From assembly GCA_018054455.1 (NCBI GenBank), contig JAGPJL010000005.1, positions 1 through 51,056 of the forward strand: 51,056 bases of DNA. The letters are read 5' to 3'. Origin of the DNA: Parabacteroides sp. (GTDB lineage Bacteria > Bacteroidota > Bacteroidia > Bacteroidales > Tannerellaceae). A program made the translations under genes and the position numbers. The notes beneath the pieces are model-generated. The model was not told where the DNA came from, ran no database searches, and was given only the letters and a program-made list of their open reading frames with translations. Positions 43,516 through 51,056 of the stretch are shown one piece after another. The stretch's first letter is position 1. Each line of letters begins with the position of its first letter.

Positions 43516-45744
43516 TTAAAATCTGAGTGTAAGATTTGCCAATATGTGCGTTCCAGCCTGTGGAAAATATCCAAAGTCATCATATCTTGCCTGGCTGCCT
43601 TGCTGATAAGAGGAGTACACCCAGGCATTGCTTTCGTATGTTTCGTCGAACAGGTTGTTTATTAACAAATTAACTGATGCAGACTCCATTCCTTTGAATG
43701 AGAAGGTATATCCCAACCGAAGGTTATTTACAAAGTAAGCATCTAAAGCACGGTCGTTGCTTGTCGTATTATCAATGTACTGTTTTCCTACATAGCTGGA
43801 CTGAAGTCCGGCTCCCCATCCTTTATAATCTATGGCGATCATACTGTTGGCAACCACCGAGGGAGAGAAGGCAATGGTTGTATTACCAAGCTTATTTTCA
43901 ACCTGTCCGGTCCAATCCCAGTTTGAATCGTATAAATCTACATACTCTGTATAGTTTTTAATCCTGTTTTTGCTGAATGTAGCGTTTATATCCCACCGTA
44001 ACCAGGGTGCAATCTGCGTTCCTGCCATTAGTTCAATTCCTGAACGATAACTATCTGGAATGTTTGATGTAAGCATCTCTCCTATTTCATTTACCTTACC
44101 AGTTAACACCAACTGATCTTTATACTTCATATAGTAAAGATTTATACCCAGTGATAACAGAGGAGTACGGTATGTATAACCAGCTTCATAATCAATCATT
44201 CGTTCGGACTCGGGCTTTTCGTTGAATGAAGCATCTGTGTAGTTGTTTCTTGCCGGTTCACGATGAGCAACAGCTACAGAGGCAAACAAATTATGATTGG
44301 GGTTGATCTGGTAAAACAACCCTGCTTTTGGGTTTAAGAAATTAAAATCTTTGTTGATATCTAGTTTTTGCATCTCTTCATTTAACCAATCCCATGTATC
44401 ATTTTGCCCGTTTATCTTGTAATCAATAAAACGATACTGCAAATCTGCGTAAGCCGTCAATCCTTTCGCGAGCGTATAAGTAGCCTTTAGATAGGTGTTT
44501 ACATCTGTCTTTGTTCCGTTGCTGGTATAATAGGTATGATCGGGAGAAAGATTGCCTACGTAGTTTTTTACCCAAAGCACTTTTCCATAGTGATCGCCAT
44601 CGTATTTATTAGCAGCACCACCAAAGGTAACATTCCAACGGTTATATATATAATTCAGTGAGAGTACGGCTCCACCAAAATAATTATCGAGCCATTTCTG
44701 TCGTACCAGGTCACTTTTCTTTACGTTTTGATCATTATACTCAAAGGGAGTTAATCCATATTCCGACAGCTTGCGCCCGGTTTTGTATTCCTGATAATAT
44801 CCTTTTCCACGGGTAAGATGCAATCCCCCATTCAGTGTTAGGTTAGGAGTAAATGCATGCGTAAGCAACAATTGATAGTGGGTTTGGATATAATTATCCG
44901 TTTGATCATCGTAATACATTGGCTTACCTTTGGCATCATCTCCCATGTATCCGCTTGGGTTGTAGGTCCGATCTGTTTCAAGTTTTTCTTTTGGCACGCC
45001 ATCCCAGGCATGATAGGTTTTTTCTTTCCCTCCGAAAGTAATAAATTTCAGGATAGTATTATCTCCGTAATATCCAGCCTGGGCAAAATACGATTTAAGA
45101 TTCGTGGATGCTCTGTCGATAAATCCATCTGAATTTATTCCCGAAATTCTTGCATCGAAAGCCCAGTGATTGTTTAATAAACCTGTGCCCAGCTTAACCT
45201 GTGCCTTGGATGTATTGAATGCGCCGTAAGTTCCAGATAGTTCACCGTAAGCCTTATTCGAGACATTCTCTGTTTTCATATTGATGCTGGCACCAAAAGC
45301 GCCTGCTCCATTGGTGGAAGTTCCGACTCCTCGCTGAATCTGCAAATCTTCCAGTGAAGATGCAATATCAGGCATATTAACCCAGAAAACTCCGTGCGAC
45401 TCGGAATCATTCAACGGAATACCGTTTGTTGTTACATTGATTCGAGTTGCATCTGTTCCGCGAATACGGAAACTTGTGTACCCAATGCCCGCTCCGGCAT
45501 CGGAAGTAGCAACAACAGATGGAGAAAGCGTTAACAGGAATGGGATGTCCTGCCCGAAGTTTTGTTTTTTGATTTCTTCTTTTCCAATGGTTCTGTAAGC
45601 AAGCGGTGTATTTGCTGCTGCTCGTGTAGAAATAACTTGCACTTCTTGCAGGTTAATCAGTCTCAGACTATCCTGTTTTTCTTGTGCAAAAGAATTAGCG
45701 CCGGCAATAAATGCACCGGCAAGCATTAAAAACTCTTTTCTCAT
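43516..45744 (-). CDS. TonB-dependent receptor for thiamine
   Basis: Protein of 742 residues with a signal peptide (MLAGAFIAGANSFAQ), an N-terminal plug (LQEVQVISTRAA, then RIRGTDATRINVTTNGIP and LQIQRGVGTSTNG), and a 22-strand barrel ending in LANLTLRF. The family imports substrates across the outer membrane with TonB energy. The TPP riboswitch directly upstream and the following PnuT and kinase genes indicate thiamine as substrate. The three genes form one operon, known in Bacteroides as the thiamine uptake operon. Confidence 0.93.
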   Translation of the reverse strand: MRKEFLMLAGAFIAGANSFAQEKQDSLRLINLQEVQVISTRAAANTPLAYRTIGKEEIKKQNFGQDIPFLLTLSPSVVATSDAGAGIGYTSFRIRGTDATRINVTTNGIPLNDSESHGVFWVNMPDIASSLEDLQIQRGVGTSTNGAGAFGASINMKTENVSNKAYGELSGTYGAFNTSKAQVKLGTGLLNNHWAFDARISGINSDGFIDRASTNLKSYFAQAGYYGDNTILKFITFGGKEKTYHAWDGVPKEKLETDRTYNPSGYMGDDAKGKPMYYDDQTDNYIQTHYQLLLTHAFTPNLTLNGGLHLTRGKGYYQEYKTGRKLSEYGLTPFEYNDQNVKKSDLVRQKWLDNYFGGAVLSLNYIYNRWNVTFGGAANKYDGDHYGKVLWVKNYVGNLSPDHTYYTSNGTKTDVNTYLKATYTLAKGLTAYADLQYRFIDYKINGQNDTWDWLNEEMQKLDINKDFNFLNPKAGLFYQINPNHNLFASVAVAHREPARNNYTDASFNEKPESERMIDYEAGYTYRTPLLSLGINLYYMKYKDQLVLTGKVNEIGEMLTSNIPDSYRSGIELMAGTQIAPWLRWDINATFSKNRIKNYTEYVDLYDSNWDWTGQVENKLGNTTIAFSPSVVANSMIAIDYKGWGAGLQSSYVGKQYIDNTTSNDRALDAYFVNNLRLGYTFSFKGMESASVNLLINNLFDETYESNAWVYSSYQQGSQARYDDFGYFPQAGTHILANLTLRF

Positions 45745-45769
45745 TTTATAAAAAGATTAAAAGTAATAC

Positions 45770-45863
45770 GGAAAGGGGACTTTCCTTCACTTCCCTACGC
45801 CAGCATTACCTGGATCAGGTTATGGGTATGATCTCAGCCCGTTTTATTAAGGCACCCCCTATG
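45770..45863 (-). promoter_or_regulatory. TPP riboswitch (aptamer 45788-45863) with expression hairpin
   Basis: Read on the reverse strand, the THI-box consensus is complete: AGGGGGTGCC, GGGCTGAGATC, ATACCC, AACCTGATC, then AATGCTGGCGTAGGGAA. It lies between the promoter at 45875-45904 and the receptor start at 45744. Downstream, GGAAAG/CTTTCC at 45770-45785 can form a 6-bp hairpin with a 4-base loop, a likely expression platform. Thiamine pyrophosphate binding should lower expression of the uptake operon. Confidence 0.97.
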
Positions 45864-45874
45864 ATAATTACTGG

Positions 45875-45904
45875 CAAAGGTAATCGTTTTTTTTATATTT
45901 ACAA
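45875..45904 (-). promoter_or_regulatory. Promoter of the thiamine operon
   Basis: On the reverse strand TTG at 45904-45902 and TACCTTTG at 45882-45875 are separated by 19 bases, a good Bacteroidetes -33/-7 pair. Transcription would begin near 45868, just before the aptamer. The rest of 45905-46060 holds only the secG terminator. Confidence 0.75.
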
Positions 45905-46014
45905 CACCGGGTTTCCAACGCGGCAAAATACAAATGCAAAAGTATTTATCGAGTGACTATAATAACATTCATAATAAAGCATTAACCTGCACAAGGATAG
46001 TATAACAAAAAAAA

Positions 46015-46038
46015 GGCATCCCTTAAAAAAAGGATGCC
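46015..46038 (-). terminator. Terminator downstream of secG
   Basis: GGCATCC at 46015-46021 pairs with GGATGCC at 46032-46038, helped by inner A/T pairs, and the reverse strand continues with eight T. Confidence 0.85.
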
Positions 46039-46060
46039 CTATGATAGGAATATGAATATC

Positions 46061-46441
46061 TTATTTCTTTGGAGCTTCTTCTGGTGTAGCTTCCGGTGCA
46101 GCTTCCTGCGTAGCTGCTGGTTGCTGTGCTGTTCCAAAATCAGGAGCAATAGTGTTTGGATCGATTGTTACAGCTTCATTTACCTGCTGATTGATTTCAG
46201 ACTGAGTAGTAGCTTGTTCTCTGGGAATAAATGCAGTAATAACAATACTTAATAAAATAACAAATCCAGCCAGACCCCATGTAGCTTTTTCAAGAAAATC
46301 TGTTGTTTTTCTTACCCCCATAATCTGGTTAGAGGATGAAAATCCTGATGCCAAACCTCCTCCTTTAGAGTTTTGTACCAATACAATCAAAATCAATAGT
46401 ATCGATGCGATCAAGATTAAGATAGAAATAAATACGTACAT
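46061..46441 (-). CDS. secG: Preprotein translocase subunit SecG
   Basis: Protein of 126 residues, two membrane helices (FISILILIASILLILIVLVQ, quoted as LILIASILLILIVLVQ, and WGLAGFVILLSIVITAF), with the SecG loop VQNSKGGGLASGF between them. The C-terminal tail is long and rich in Ala, Pro and Glu (PEATPEEAPKK), as is usual in Bacteroidetes. It helps the SecYEG channel to export proteins. It ends the sigma-54-activator/lptE/TPR/secG operon, 7 bases after the TPR gene. Confidence 0.96.
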   Translation of the reverse strand: MYVFISILILIASILLILIVLVQNSKGGGLASGFSSSNQIMGVRKTTDFLEKATWGLAGFVILLSIVITAFIPREQATTQSEINQQVNEAVTIDPNTIAPDFGTAQQPAATQEAAPEATPEEAPKK

Positions 46442-46448
46442 CTTAGTT

Positions 46449-47207
46449 TTATTTTTTAGTGTTAATAATCAATTTTTCAAGAAATTTAATTTGATCTGCA
46501 AAGTAAACATTTTTTTCCGGATATTTCAAACTTAAATTTTGAATTATTTGCAGGGCCTTCTCATATCTCTTTTGTTTTATATAAATTCTTGCAAGCGTTT
46601 CTGTAAAATAGGAATCATCTATGCTTGCAGAAGAAAGATCAGCACTTTCCGGGTTACTGCTTTTGAGTGGTTCTTTTGATGAAGTATCATCGGGAAAAGT
46701 AATAGCCGGACCTCTTCTTTCGTCATTGGAAATAAATGTATCAATGAGTTCGTGATGTTGAAGTGGAGCCGATTCTGATTCATCCGGAGTCGAGTCTTTC
46801 TCCGTAAGGGACCAATAAATATAATCCGCAGAAACCGACGGCTGAAACAATAAAGATGATTCTGCTGCCACATCTTTGTCTTCATCCTTAGAAGACAAAA
46901 ATGCATCAATCAAAGAAAATGAATCAGATGCCTGTTGCTTATTTTCTTTCTCGGGCGAAAGATCAATACCGTAGTTTGAACCTTCAATAAGCATAAACAG
47001 TTTCTTGCGATCTGGAATCCCTATAGCTAATTTCTTTAATTCATTGGAATAACGAATATCCTTCAATTCCGACAGGTTCTTAAGATAAAGAAGTTTTACA
47101 GTGTGAAAATAAGGAAAGTCGACCATTAACTGCCTGAGTTCGGGCAAAGTTTCGGAAGAAAGCAGCCCGGGGTTCTCCATTAACTGATATAATTTATCAC
47201 TTGTCAT
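46449..47207 (-). CDS. TPR-like protein of unknown function
   Basis: Soluble-looking protein of 252 residues. The N-terminus has helical pairs (LRQLMVDFPYFHTVKLLYLKNL), the middle is a low-complexity Ser/Asp/Glu-rich region (about 85-195), and the C-terminus carries one clear tetratricopeptide-like repeat (LARIYIKQKRYEKALQIIQNL). No enzyme motif. Genes of this kind often lie between lptE and secG in Bacteroidales, so a link to envelope assembly or secretion is possible. It overlaps nothing but sits 2 bases after lptE. Confidence 0.8.
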   Translation of the reverse strand: MTSDKLYQLMENPGLLSSETLPELRQLMVDFPYFHTVKLLYLKNLSELKDIRYSNELKKLAIGIPDRKKLFMLIEGSNYGIDLSPEKENKQQASDSFSLIDAFLSSKDEDKDVAAESSLLFQPSVSADYIYWSLTEKDSTPDESESAPLQHHELIDTFISNDERRGPAITFPDDTSSKEPLKSSNPESADLSSASIDDSYFTETLARIYIKQKRYEKALQIIQNLSLKYPEKNVYFADQIKFLEKLIINTKK

Positions 47208-47209
47208 GA

Positions 47210-47725
47210 TTACCAGTTTGCTACTGTTGCATTATAAACAAGGTCTGATATTTCTTCCACAATTTCACCAAACAACTCTTCCTGAACAGTTTGCAACATT
47301 TGATTACTATCAAATTCCCTGTAAGCAGAAAATGTTTGTTCAAAATCTTCATCCGGATTGGAACGATTCGTATAACGTACCCGTACTGTCATGGTTAATT
47401 TAGTTCTTGAAGAATAGGCGTCTTCCTTTACAGCCATTGGGGTAAGTTCACACCCAATAATTTCGCCTTCTAATTCTAAATCACCATTATTTTTAACTAG
47501 CGAAAGTCGGGTCTGACGAACATATATATCCTTCAGTCCTTCAGTGAATACTTGAGCCAATGGAGGATAAGGAATAAAAGATGCTTGATTTGGAAAATCT
47601 TTTATCGAAATGCTCTTTACTTTTGTATAATCAATCGATGCTCCATTGAACTTATAAGAGATGGAGCAGGCTGTTAAAAGCAAGAGACAGAAACTGATAA
47701 CAGATATTTTGTATTTGATTCGCAT
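47210..47725 (-). CDS. lptE: LptE-family lipoprotein (LPS assembly)
   Basis: Protein of 171 residues from ATG 47725; a TTG three codons earlier would overlap the upstream gene. Signal peptide ends in the lipobox LTAC (Cys20), followed by SISYKFNGASIDYTKVKSISI, the opening of Bacteroidetes LptE. The family forms the plug of the LptD outer-membrane LPS translocon. The gene follows the sigma-54 activator by one base. lptD is not in the window. Confidence 0.88.
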   Translation of the reverse strand: MRIKYKISVISFCLLLLTACSISYKFNGASIDYTKVKSISIKDFPNQASFIPYPPLAQVFTEGLKDIYVRQTRLSLVKNNGDLELEGEIIGCELTPMAVKEDAYSSRTKLTMTVRVRYTNRSNPDEDFEQTFSAYREFDSNQMLQTVQEELFGEIVEEISDLVYNATVANW

Positions 47726-47726
47726 T

Positions 47727-48902
47727 CTATTCAAGATTATATTCTTTTATTTTCCGGTACAAGGTACGCTCAGATATCTTCAGGTCCGAAGCCGCATTTT
47801 TGCGTCGGCCATTATGTTTTTCCAGCGCTTTACGTATCATGTCCTTTTCAACATCTTCGAGTGAAAGAGTTTCTTCTTCATAAGCTTCCGCTTCTTGAAT
47901 CGACTGTACATGATGAAGAGGATGAGGCTGCGAATAGGCCGATTCATCAACCGCCGGCATCTGAACATTTCCATTCATTATTTCATGCACTAGTTTTTTC
48001 AGCTCTGTTACATCTTTCTTCATATCAAACAGTACCTGATAAAGAATTTCTCGTTCGCTATTGAATATTTTTTGCTCATTATCCTGCTTTACCAATACAG
48101 GAAATTTCTCTATTTCAAGATTAGGGAGATAAAAGCGTAACACATCTGCCGAAATATCACGATTTTCTTCAATTACGGAAATACGTTCTGTTATATTTTT
48201 TAATTCGCGTACATTTCCCGGCCAACGATAGTTAGTAAGCAAAGTGCGGGCATCATCTTCCAGACGAATAGTCGGCATCCTGTATTTCTCGGCACAGTCG
48301 CTGGCAAATTTTCTGAATAGCAGATGAATATCTTCTGATCTTTCACGCAAAGGCGGAATTTGAATAGGAATTGTGTTAAGTCTGTAGAATAAATCTTCAC
48401 GAAACTTACCTTGAGAAACTGCCTGAGCCAAATTAACATTAGTCGCAGCAACAATCCTCACATTGGTTTTTTGAACCTTTGAAGAACCAACTCTCATGAA
48501 TTCACCAGTTTCAAGTACACGTAACAAATAGGCTTGAGTTTGAGTAGGCAACTCTCCTACTTCATCAAGAAATAATGTACCGCCGTCTGCCACTTCAAAA
48601 TAGCCCTTACGCTCGGAACGGGCATCTGTAAAAGAGCCTTTCTCGTGGCCAAAAAGCTCCGAATCGATTGTTCCGGCAGGGATGGCTCCACAGTTAACAG
48701 CAATATATTGTCCGTGCTTACGGGGACTGTTTTGATGAATGATCTGAGGGAATGTTTCTTTTCCGACGCCACTTTCTCCGGTAATAAGAACAGATAAATC
48801 TGTCGGCGCCACTTGTAATGCTATGTCAATCGCCCGGTTTAAGGCTGGATTATTGCCAATTATGCCAAAACGTTGCTTTATTTGTTGCAAATCTACCTTC
48901 AT
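47727..48902 (-). CDS. Sigma-54-dependent transcriptional activator without receiver domain
   Basis: Protein of 391 residues. It lacks any N-terminal sensory or receiver domain and starts almost directly with the AAA+ core: Walker A GESGVGKE (42-49), Walker B TLFLDE (109-114), and the sensor segment PGNVRELKN. The sigma-54 contact loop, usually GAFTGA, reads GSFTDA (89-94). The C-terminus carries a Fis-type helix-turn-helix (RRKNAASDLKISERTLYRKIKEY). With no sensor, it is likely controlled by its level or by a partner. It heads an operon with lptE, a TPR gene and secG, suggesting control of envelope functions. Confidence 0.93.
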   Translation of the reverse strand: MKVDLQQIKQRFGIIGNNPALNRAIDIALQVAPTDLSVLITGESGVGKETFPQIIHQNSPRKHGQYIAVNCGAIPAGTIDSELFGHEKGSFTDARSERKGYFEVADGGTLFLDEVGELPTQTQAYLLRVLETGEFMRVGSSKVQKTNVRIVAATNVNLAQAVSQGKFREDLFYRLNTIPIQIPPLRERSEDIHLLFRKFASDCAEKYRMPTIRLEDDARTLLTNYRWPGNVRELKNITERISVIEENRDISADVLRFYLPNLEIEKFPVLVKQDNEQKIFNSEREILYQVLFDMKKDVTELKKLVHEIMNGNVQMPAVDESAYSQPHPLHHVQSIQEAEAYEEETLSLEDVEKDMIRKALEKHNGRRKNAASDLKISERTLYRKIKEYNLE

Positions 48903-48941
48903 ATTATCTTAAAATTAGCTGTATAAAATCAGTTGTAATGC

Positions 48942-48949
48942 CAAAATTA
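48942..48949 (-). promoter_or_regulatory. Candidate -7 element of the sigma-54-activator operon
   Basis: The reverse strand reads TAATTTTG, a perfect TAnnTTTG match, 40 bases before the ATG at 48902. No -33 TTG at a good distance. Confidence 0.45.
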
Positions 48950-48971
48950 CAAATGATTATTCAATTTCTTA

Positions 48972-49829
48972 CTATTTAAAAGGGCTTGAATTAGTTTCCA
49001 ATTCACTTTTTAATGAATAGGTTCTAGAAAACAAAAAACTAGCAAATTCCTGATCCGAAACATGCTGATTTTGTTCTTCAACAGAGATAGGATCTCCTAC
49101 ATAAACATTCATAACCTTTCCCTTTTTGTTGAAAGCCTCTGTAGGAATACGCAATGTTCGTATTTTCCAGCTAAAACGCCCCAACCAATAGAAAAATGAA
49201 GTATTCAAACCATCAAAATAAACAGGGTAAACGGGAACCTGACCTTTTCGTATCAACTTTATAACACTTAAGGTCCATTCAAGATCCTGAATTCTTTTCG
49301 CTTTTTTATCATAAAAAGAGATCGATCCGGAAGGAAAAAACCCCATGGGATGACCCGACTTGAGTCGTTCGAGGGATGTTCGCACGCCATTAACATTGGC
49401 CACATTGGCTCCTCTGTTTTTAGAGTCTGGCTTGACTGAAATAAAATTATCTTCCATCGCCCCGATCTTCGTAAGCACCCCATTCACCATCACTGCAAAA
49501 TCTGGTCTACGAGATGCGAATATATCAATAAGCATTATACCGTCTATTGATCCGAAAGGATGATTTGATACAGTAATAAATGCCCCTTCGGGCAACGAAT
49601 TCAATACTTCAGGATTATGGACCTTATAACGAATGTCCATTAAAGGATCACTAAGCAGCGCTGAAGTAAAGGCTGATCCTCTTAGATGACAATGTTTAGC
49701 ATGAATTTCATTTACCGTATCAATATTAAGCCATTTAATTACCCATTTTCCAAGATACGCCCCAACCTTAGTTTTAAAGAATGGGACAATCTCCTGCAAA
49801 TCAGATAAGTCGACTACACTTTTTTTCAT
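48972..49829 (-). CDS. Lysophospholipid acyltransferase-family protein
   Basis: Protein of 285 residues. The acyltransferase motif I is Asn89-His90 with Asp96 (SNHPFGSIDG), the form seen in Bacteroidetes OlsA/GlsA-like and hemolysin-type acyltransferases rather than classic PlsC; FFPSGSISFY and VYPVYFDG are further blocks. It would move an acyl chain to a lyso-lipid or amino-acid lipid at the inner membrane. It starts 3 bases after the LPG-synthase-like gene, so the two are one operon with the CDP-alcohol phosphatidyltransferase at the right edge. The acceptor is unknown. Confidence 0.85.
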   Translation of the reverse strand: MKKSVVDLSDLQEIVPFFKTKVGAYLGKWVIKWLNIDTVNEIHAKHCHLRGSAFTSALLSDPLMDIRYKVHNPEVLNSLPEGAFITVSNHPFGSIDGIMLIDIFASRRPDFAVMVNGVLTKIGAMEDNFISVKPDSKNRGANVANVNGVRTSLERLKSGHPMGFFPSGSISFYDKKAKRIQDLEWTLSVIKLIRKGQVPVYPVYFDGLNTSFFYWLGRFSWKIRTLRIPTEAFNKKGKVMNVYVGDPISVEEQNQHVSDQEFASFLFSRTYSLKSELETNSSPFK

Positions 49830-49832
49830 ATC

Positions 49833-50831
49833 TTATTTCAACGATTTATATTTCATAATTGCTACACCAACAGCAATCCAAAATAACTCACGAATACGCG
49901 TACACAAACTTACATAAACCCCGATTCCCGAAGTTATGGCCAAAGATTTCAATGCAAGGGCATATCCTCCTTCCCGGGTTCCCAATTGCATGGGCGAGAA
50001 GAATAATAAATTTGCAAATAAAGAAGCAAATCCAACAATAACAACAGACTGGACATATGTTATGTTTTGTCCAACAGAATAGATCATAATATACACTTCC
50101 AGACATGCCACCAACCTTGATGATAATTCGGCAAAAAGTGATAAATAAAAAGATTTTTTTCTGTTATTATATAAATTAGCAATCAGCTGATCCAGCTCGG
50201 CCACATGCTCTTGTTTCCTTATTGCATATTCTTTAATTCGACTTCTTACAAATGGAATGTGAGAACCCAAAGTAAGCAATCGTCCAATAATTCCGGTTTT
50301 ATATACTTTAAACGACCAATAAATTAACCCTAAAGATCCACATAAAATACACCATAATACTATTTCCACCCCTAAGCTTATATTTTCAACAGAAAGCAAC
50401 AGCAAAGGGACGCATAGAAGCCAAAGTATAAGGTGGGAAACAAAATGCATCATAGCATAGAGCAAGACAACTGATGTAGCTTTTTTAGTCCCTAATACTG
50501 GTTTAAGCTCCAATATACGATATGGTTCGCCTCCAAGCAATCCAATTGGTGTCGTATAATTAATAGCGTACCCGCTAATTACAAGCTTAAGGGTTCGAAT
50601 AAACCGTATTTTTCTCGACTCTTCACTTCCATCACGGATGATTATATGAAAAGAAATTGCATTTATTAAATATACAAAAACCCAAATCCCCAGAATAGCG
50701 GCAAACCACCAACCAGTATTTAACAGATTACTGTAAATAACATCAAAGCCTAATGAGTAGGCCATTAAAAAAATAACCAGAACTCCAAGAGCAAAAAATA
50801 TATTTCGAATTACATTAGTTTGATTTGTCAT
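49833..50831 (-). CDS. Lysylphosphatidylglycerol synthase-like membrane protein (UPF0104)
   Basis: Membrane protein of 332 residues with about eight hydrophobic segments. The block GYAINYTTPIGLLGGEPYRI is typical of the PF03706 family (flippase-like N-terminal half of MprF), and QLGTREGGYAL near the end is another family element. No aminoacyl-transfer domain is present, so it is not a full lysyl-PG synthase; a role in lipid flipping or modification is inferred. It lies between a lipid-synthesis gene and an acyltransferase. Confidence 0.88.
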   Translation of the reverse strand: MTNQTNVIRNIFFALGVLVIFLMAYSLGFDVIYSNLLNTGWWFAAILGIWVFVYLINAISFHIIIRDGSEESRKIRFIRTLKLVISGYAINYTTPIGLLGGEPYRILELKPVLGTKKATSVVLLYAMMHFVSHLILWLLCVPLLLLSVENISLGVEIVLWCILCGSLGLIYWSFKVYKTGIIGRLLTLGSHIPFVRSRIKEYAIRKQEHVAELDQLIANLYNNRKKSFYLSLFAELSSRLVACLEVYIMIYSVGQNITYVQSVVIVGFASLFANLLFFSPMQLGTREGGYALALKSLAITSGIGVYVSLCTRIRELFWIAVGVAIMKYKSLK

Positions 50832-50844
50832 GCAAAACTATAGG

Positions 50845-51056
50845 TTAAAGAAATGATAAGCACATCTTCTCATGTTTACGAATGGAAATTACCAGAACAA
50901 CGTTCAGAACAATAATTTCATAAAGAAAATAAGCCCAAACTTCTCCTGTTAATACAACGATAAACATGACTATAGTACGACCATTGAATGTAAGTAAATC
51001 TATATAACGCATCAAGTCTCTACTTTTCTTTCTAAAATTCAGTCGGATAGATTCTG
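50845..51056 (-). CDS. C-terminal part of a CDP-alcohol phosphatidyltransferase-like membrane protein (cut by the right edge)
   Basis: The reverse strand is open from 51054 to the TAA at 50847-50845, giving 69 residues; the start lies outside the window. The segment carries two hydrophobic helices (TIVMFIVVLTGEVWAYFLYE and IVLNVVLVISI) followed by RKHEKMC. This end resembles, from memory, Bacteroidetes CDP-alcohol phosphatidyltransferases. The diagnostic CDP-binding motif would be upstream and is not visible. The next gene starts 13 bases after its stop. Identity is therefore tentative. Confidence 0.55.
   Translation of the reverse strand, partial: ESIRLNFRKKSRDLMRYIDLLTFNGRTIVMFIVVLTGEVWAYFLYEIIVLNVVLVISIRKHEKMCLSFL

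Overview
The window is chromosomal DNA from a member of the order Bacteroidales, possibly Tannerellaceae (Parabacteroides-like); the genus is a guess. The evidence is a SusC/SusD pair next to a hybrid two-component regulator, HU-HIG, DUF4221, DUF5723 and six-bladed-propeller lipoproteins, promoters of the TAnnTTTG type, and the Bacteroidetes thiamine operon behind a TPP riboswitch. I found no tRNA, rRNA, CRISPR array, transposase or phage gene.

Layout. 1-2435: three minus-strand secreted lipoproteins (one cut by the left edge), visibly AT-rich around 385-1581. 2588-3181: an HU-HIG nucleoid-type protein, behind it a phased array of palindromes (3221-3386) and more TGACA-type repeats (to 3543). 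3632-7884: a Tat-exported aldo/keto reductase and an envelope pair (lipoprotein plus DUF5723 beta-barrel-like protein). 7895-15511: an AraC regulator divergent from an RND efflux operon (adaptor, pump, outer membrane channel) that ends with a divergent LpxA paralogue. 15617-31843: a polysaccharide utilisation locus, with DUF1080 and Gfo/Idh/MocA proteins, GH2, SusD, SusC, GH88 and a 1370-residue hybrid two-component regulator. The SusC and GH88 upstream regions share a GGTTTTT direct repeat with exact 21-bp spacing, a candidate site for that regulator. 32097-41103: an orphan protein, thyA-folA, an exported aldose epimerase, a TlpA-type thioredoxin, dnaG with an ABC-2-type exporter pair. 41152-46441: a secreted GH18 protein, the thiamine uptake operon (TonB receptor, PnuT, thiamine pyrophosphokinase) behind a TPP riboswitch, and secG. 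46449-51056: a compact sigma-54 activator-lptE-TPR-secG operon and a membrane-lipid operon (CDP-alcohol phosphatidyltransferase end, LPG-synthase-like membrane protein, acyltransferase) that runs off the right edge.

The least explained signal is non-coding. Two intergenic regions 33 kb apart (3221-3386 and 36385-36550) carry 12-bp dyads, or degenerate versions of them, of the form nnnCA-NN-TGnnn repeated at an exact 22-bp period. The first lies in the predicted leader and promoter of the HU-HIG gene; the second lies between tlpA and dnaG and contains a 50-bp near-perfect palindrome within 18-bp outer inverted arms. I know of no described element that matches. Functional calls come from reading protein motifs without database searches; promoters, operators and operons are inferences from sequence.
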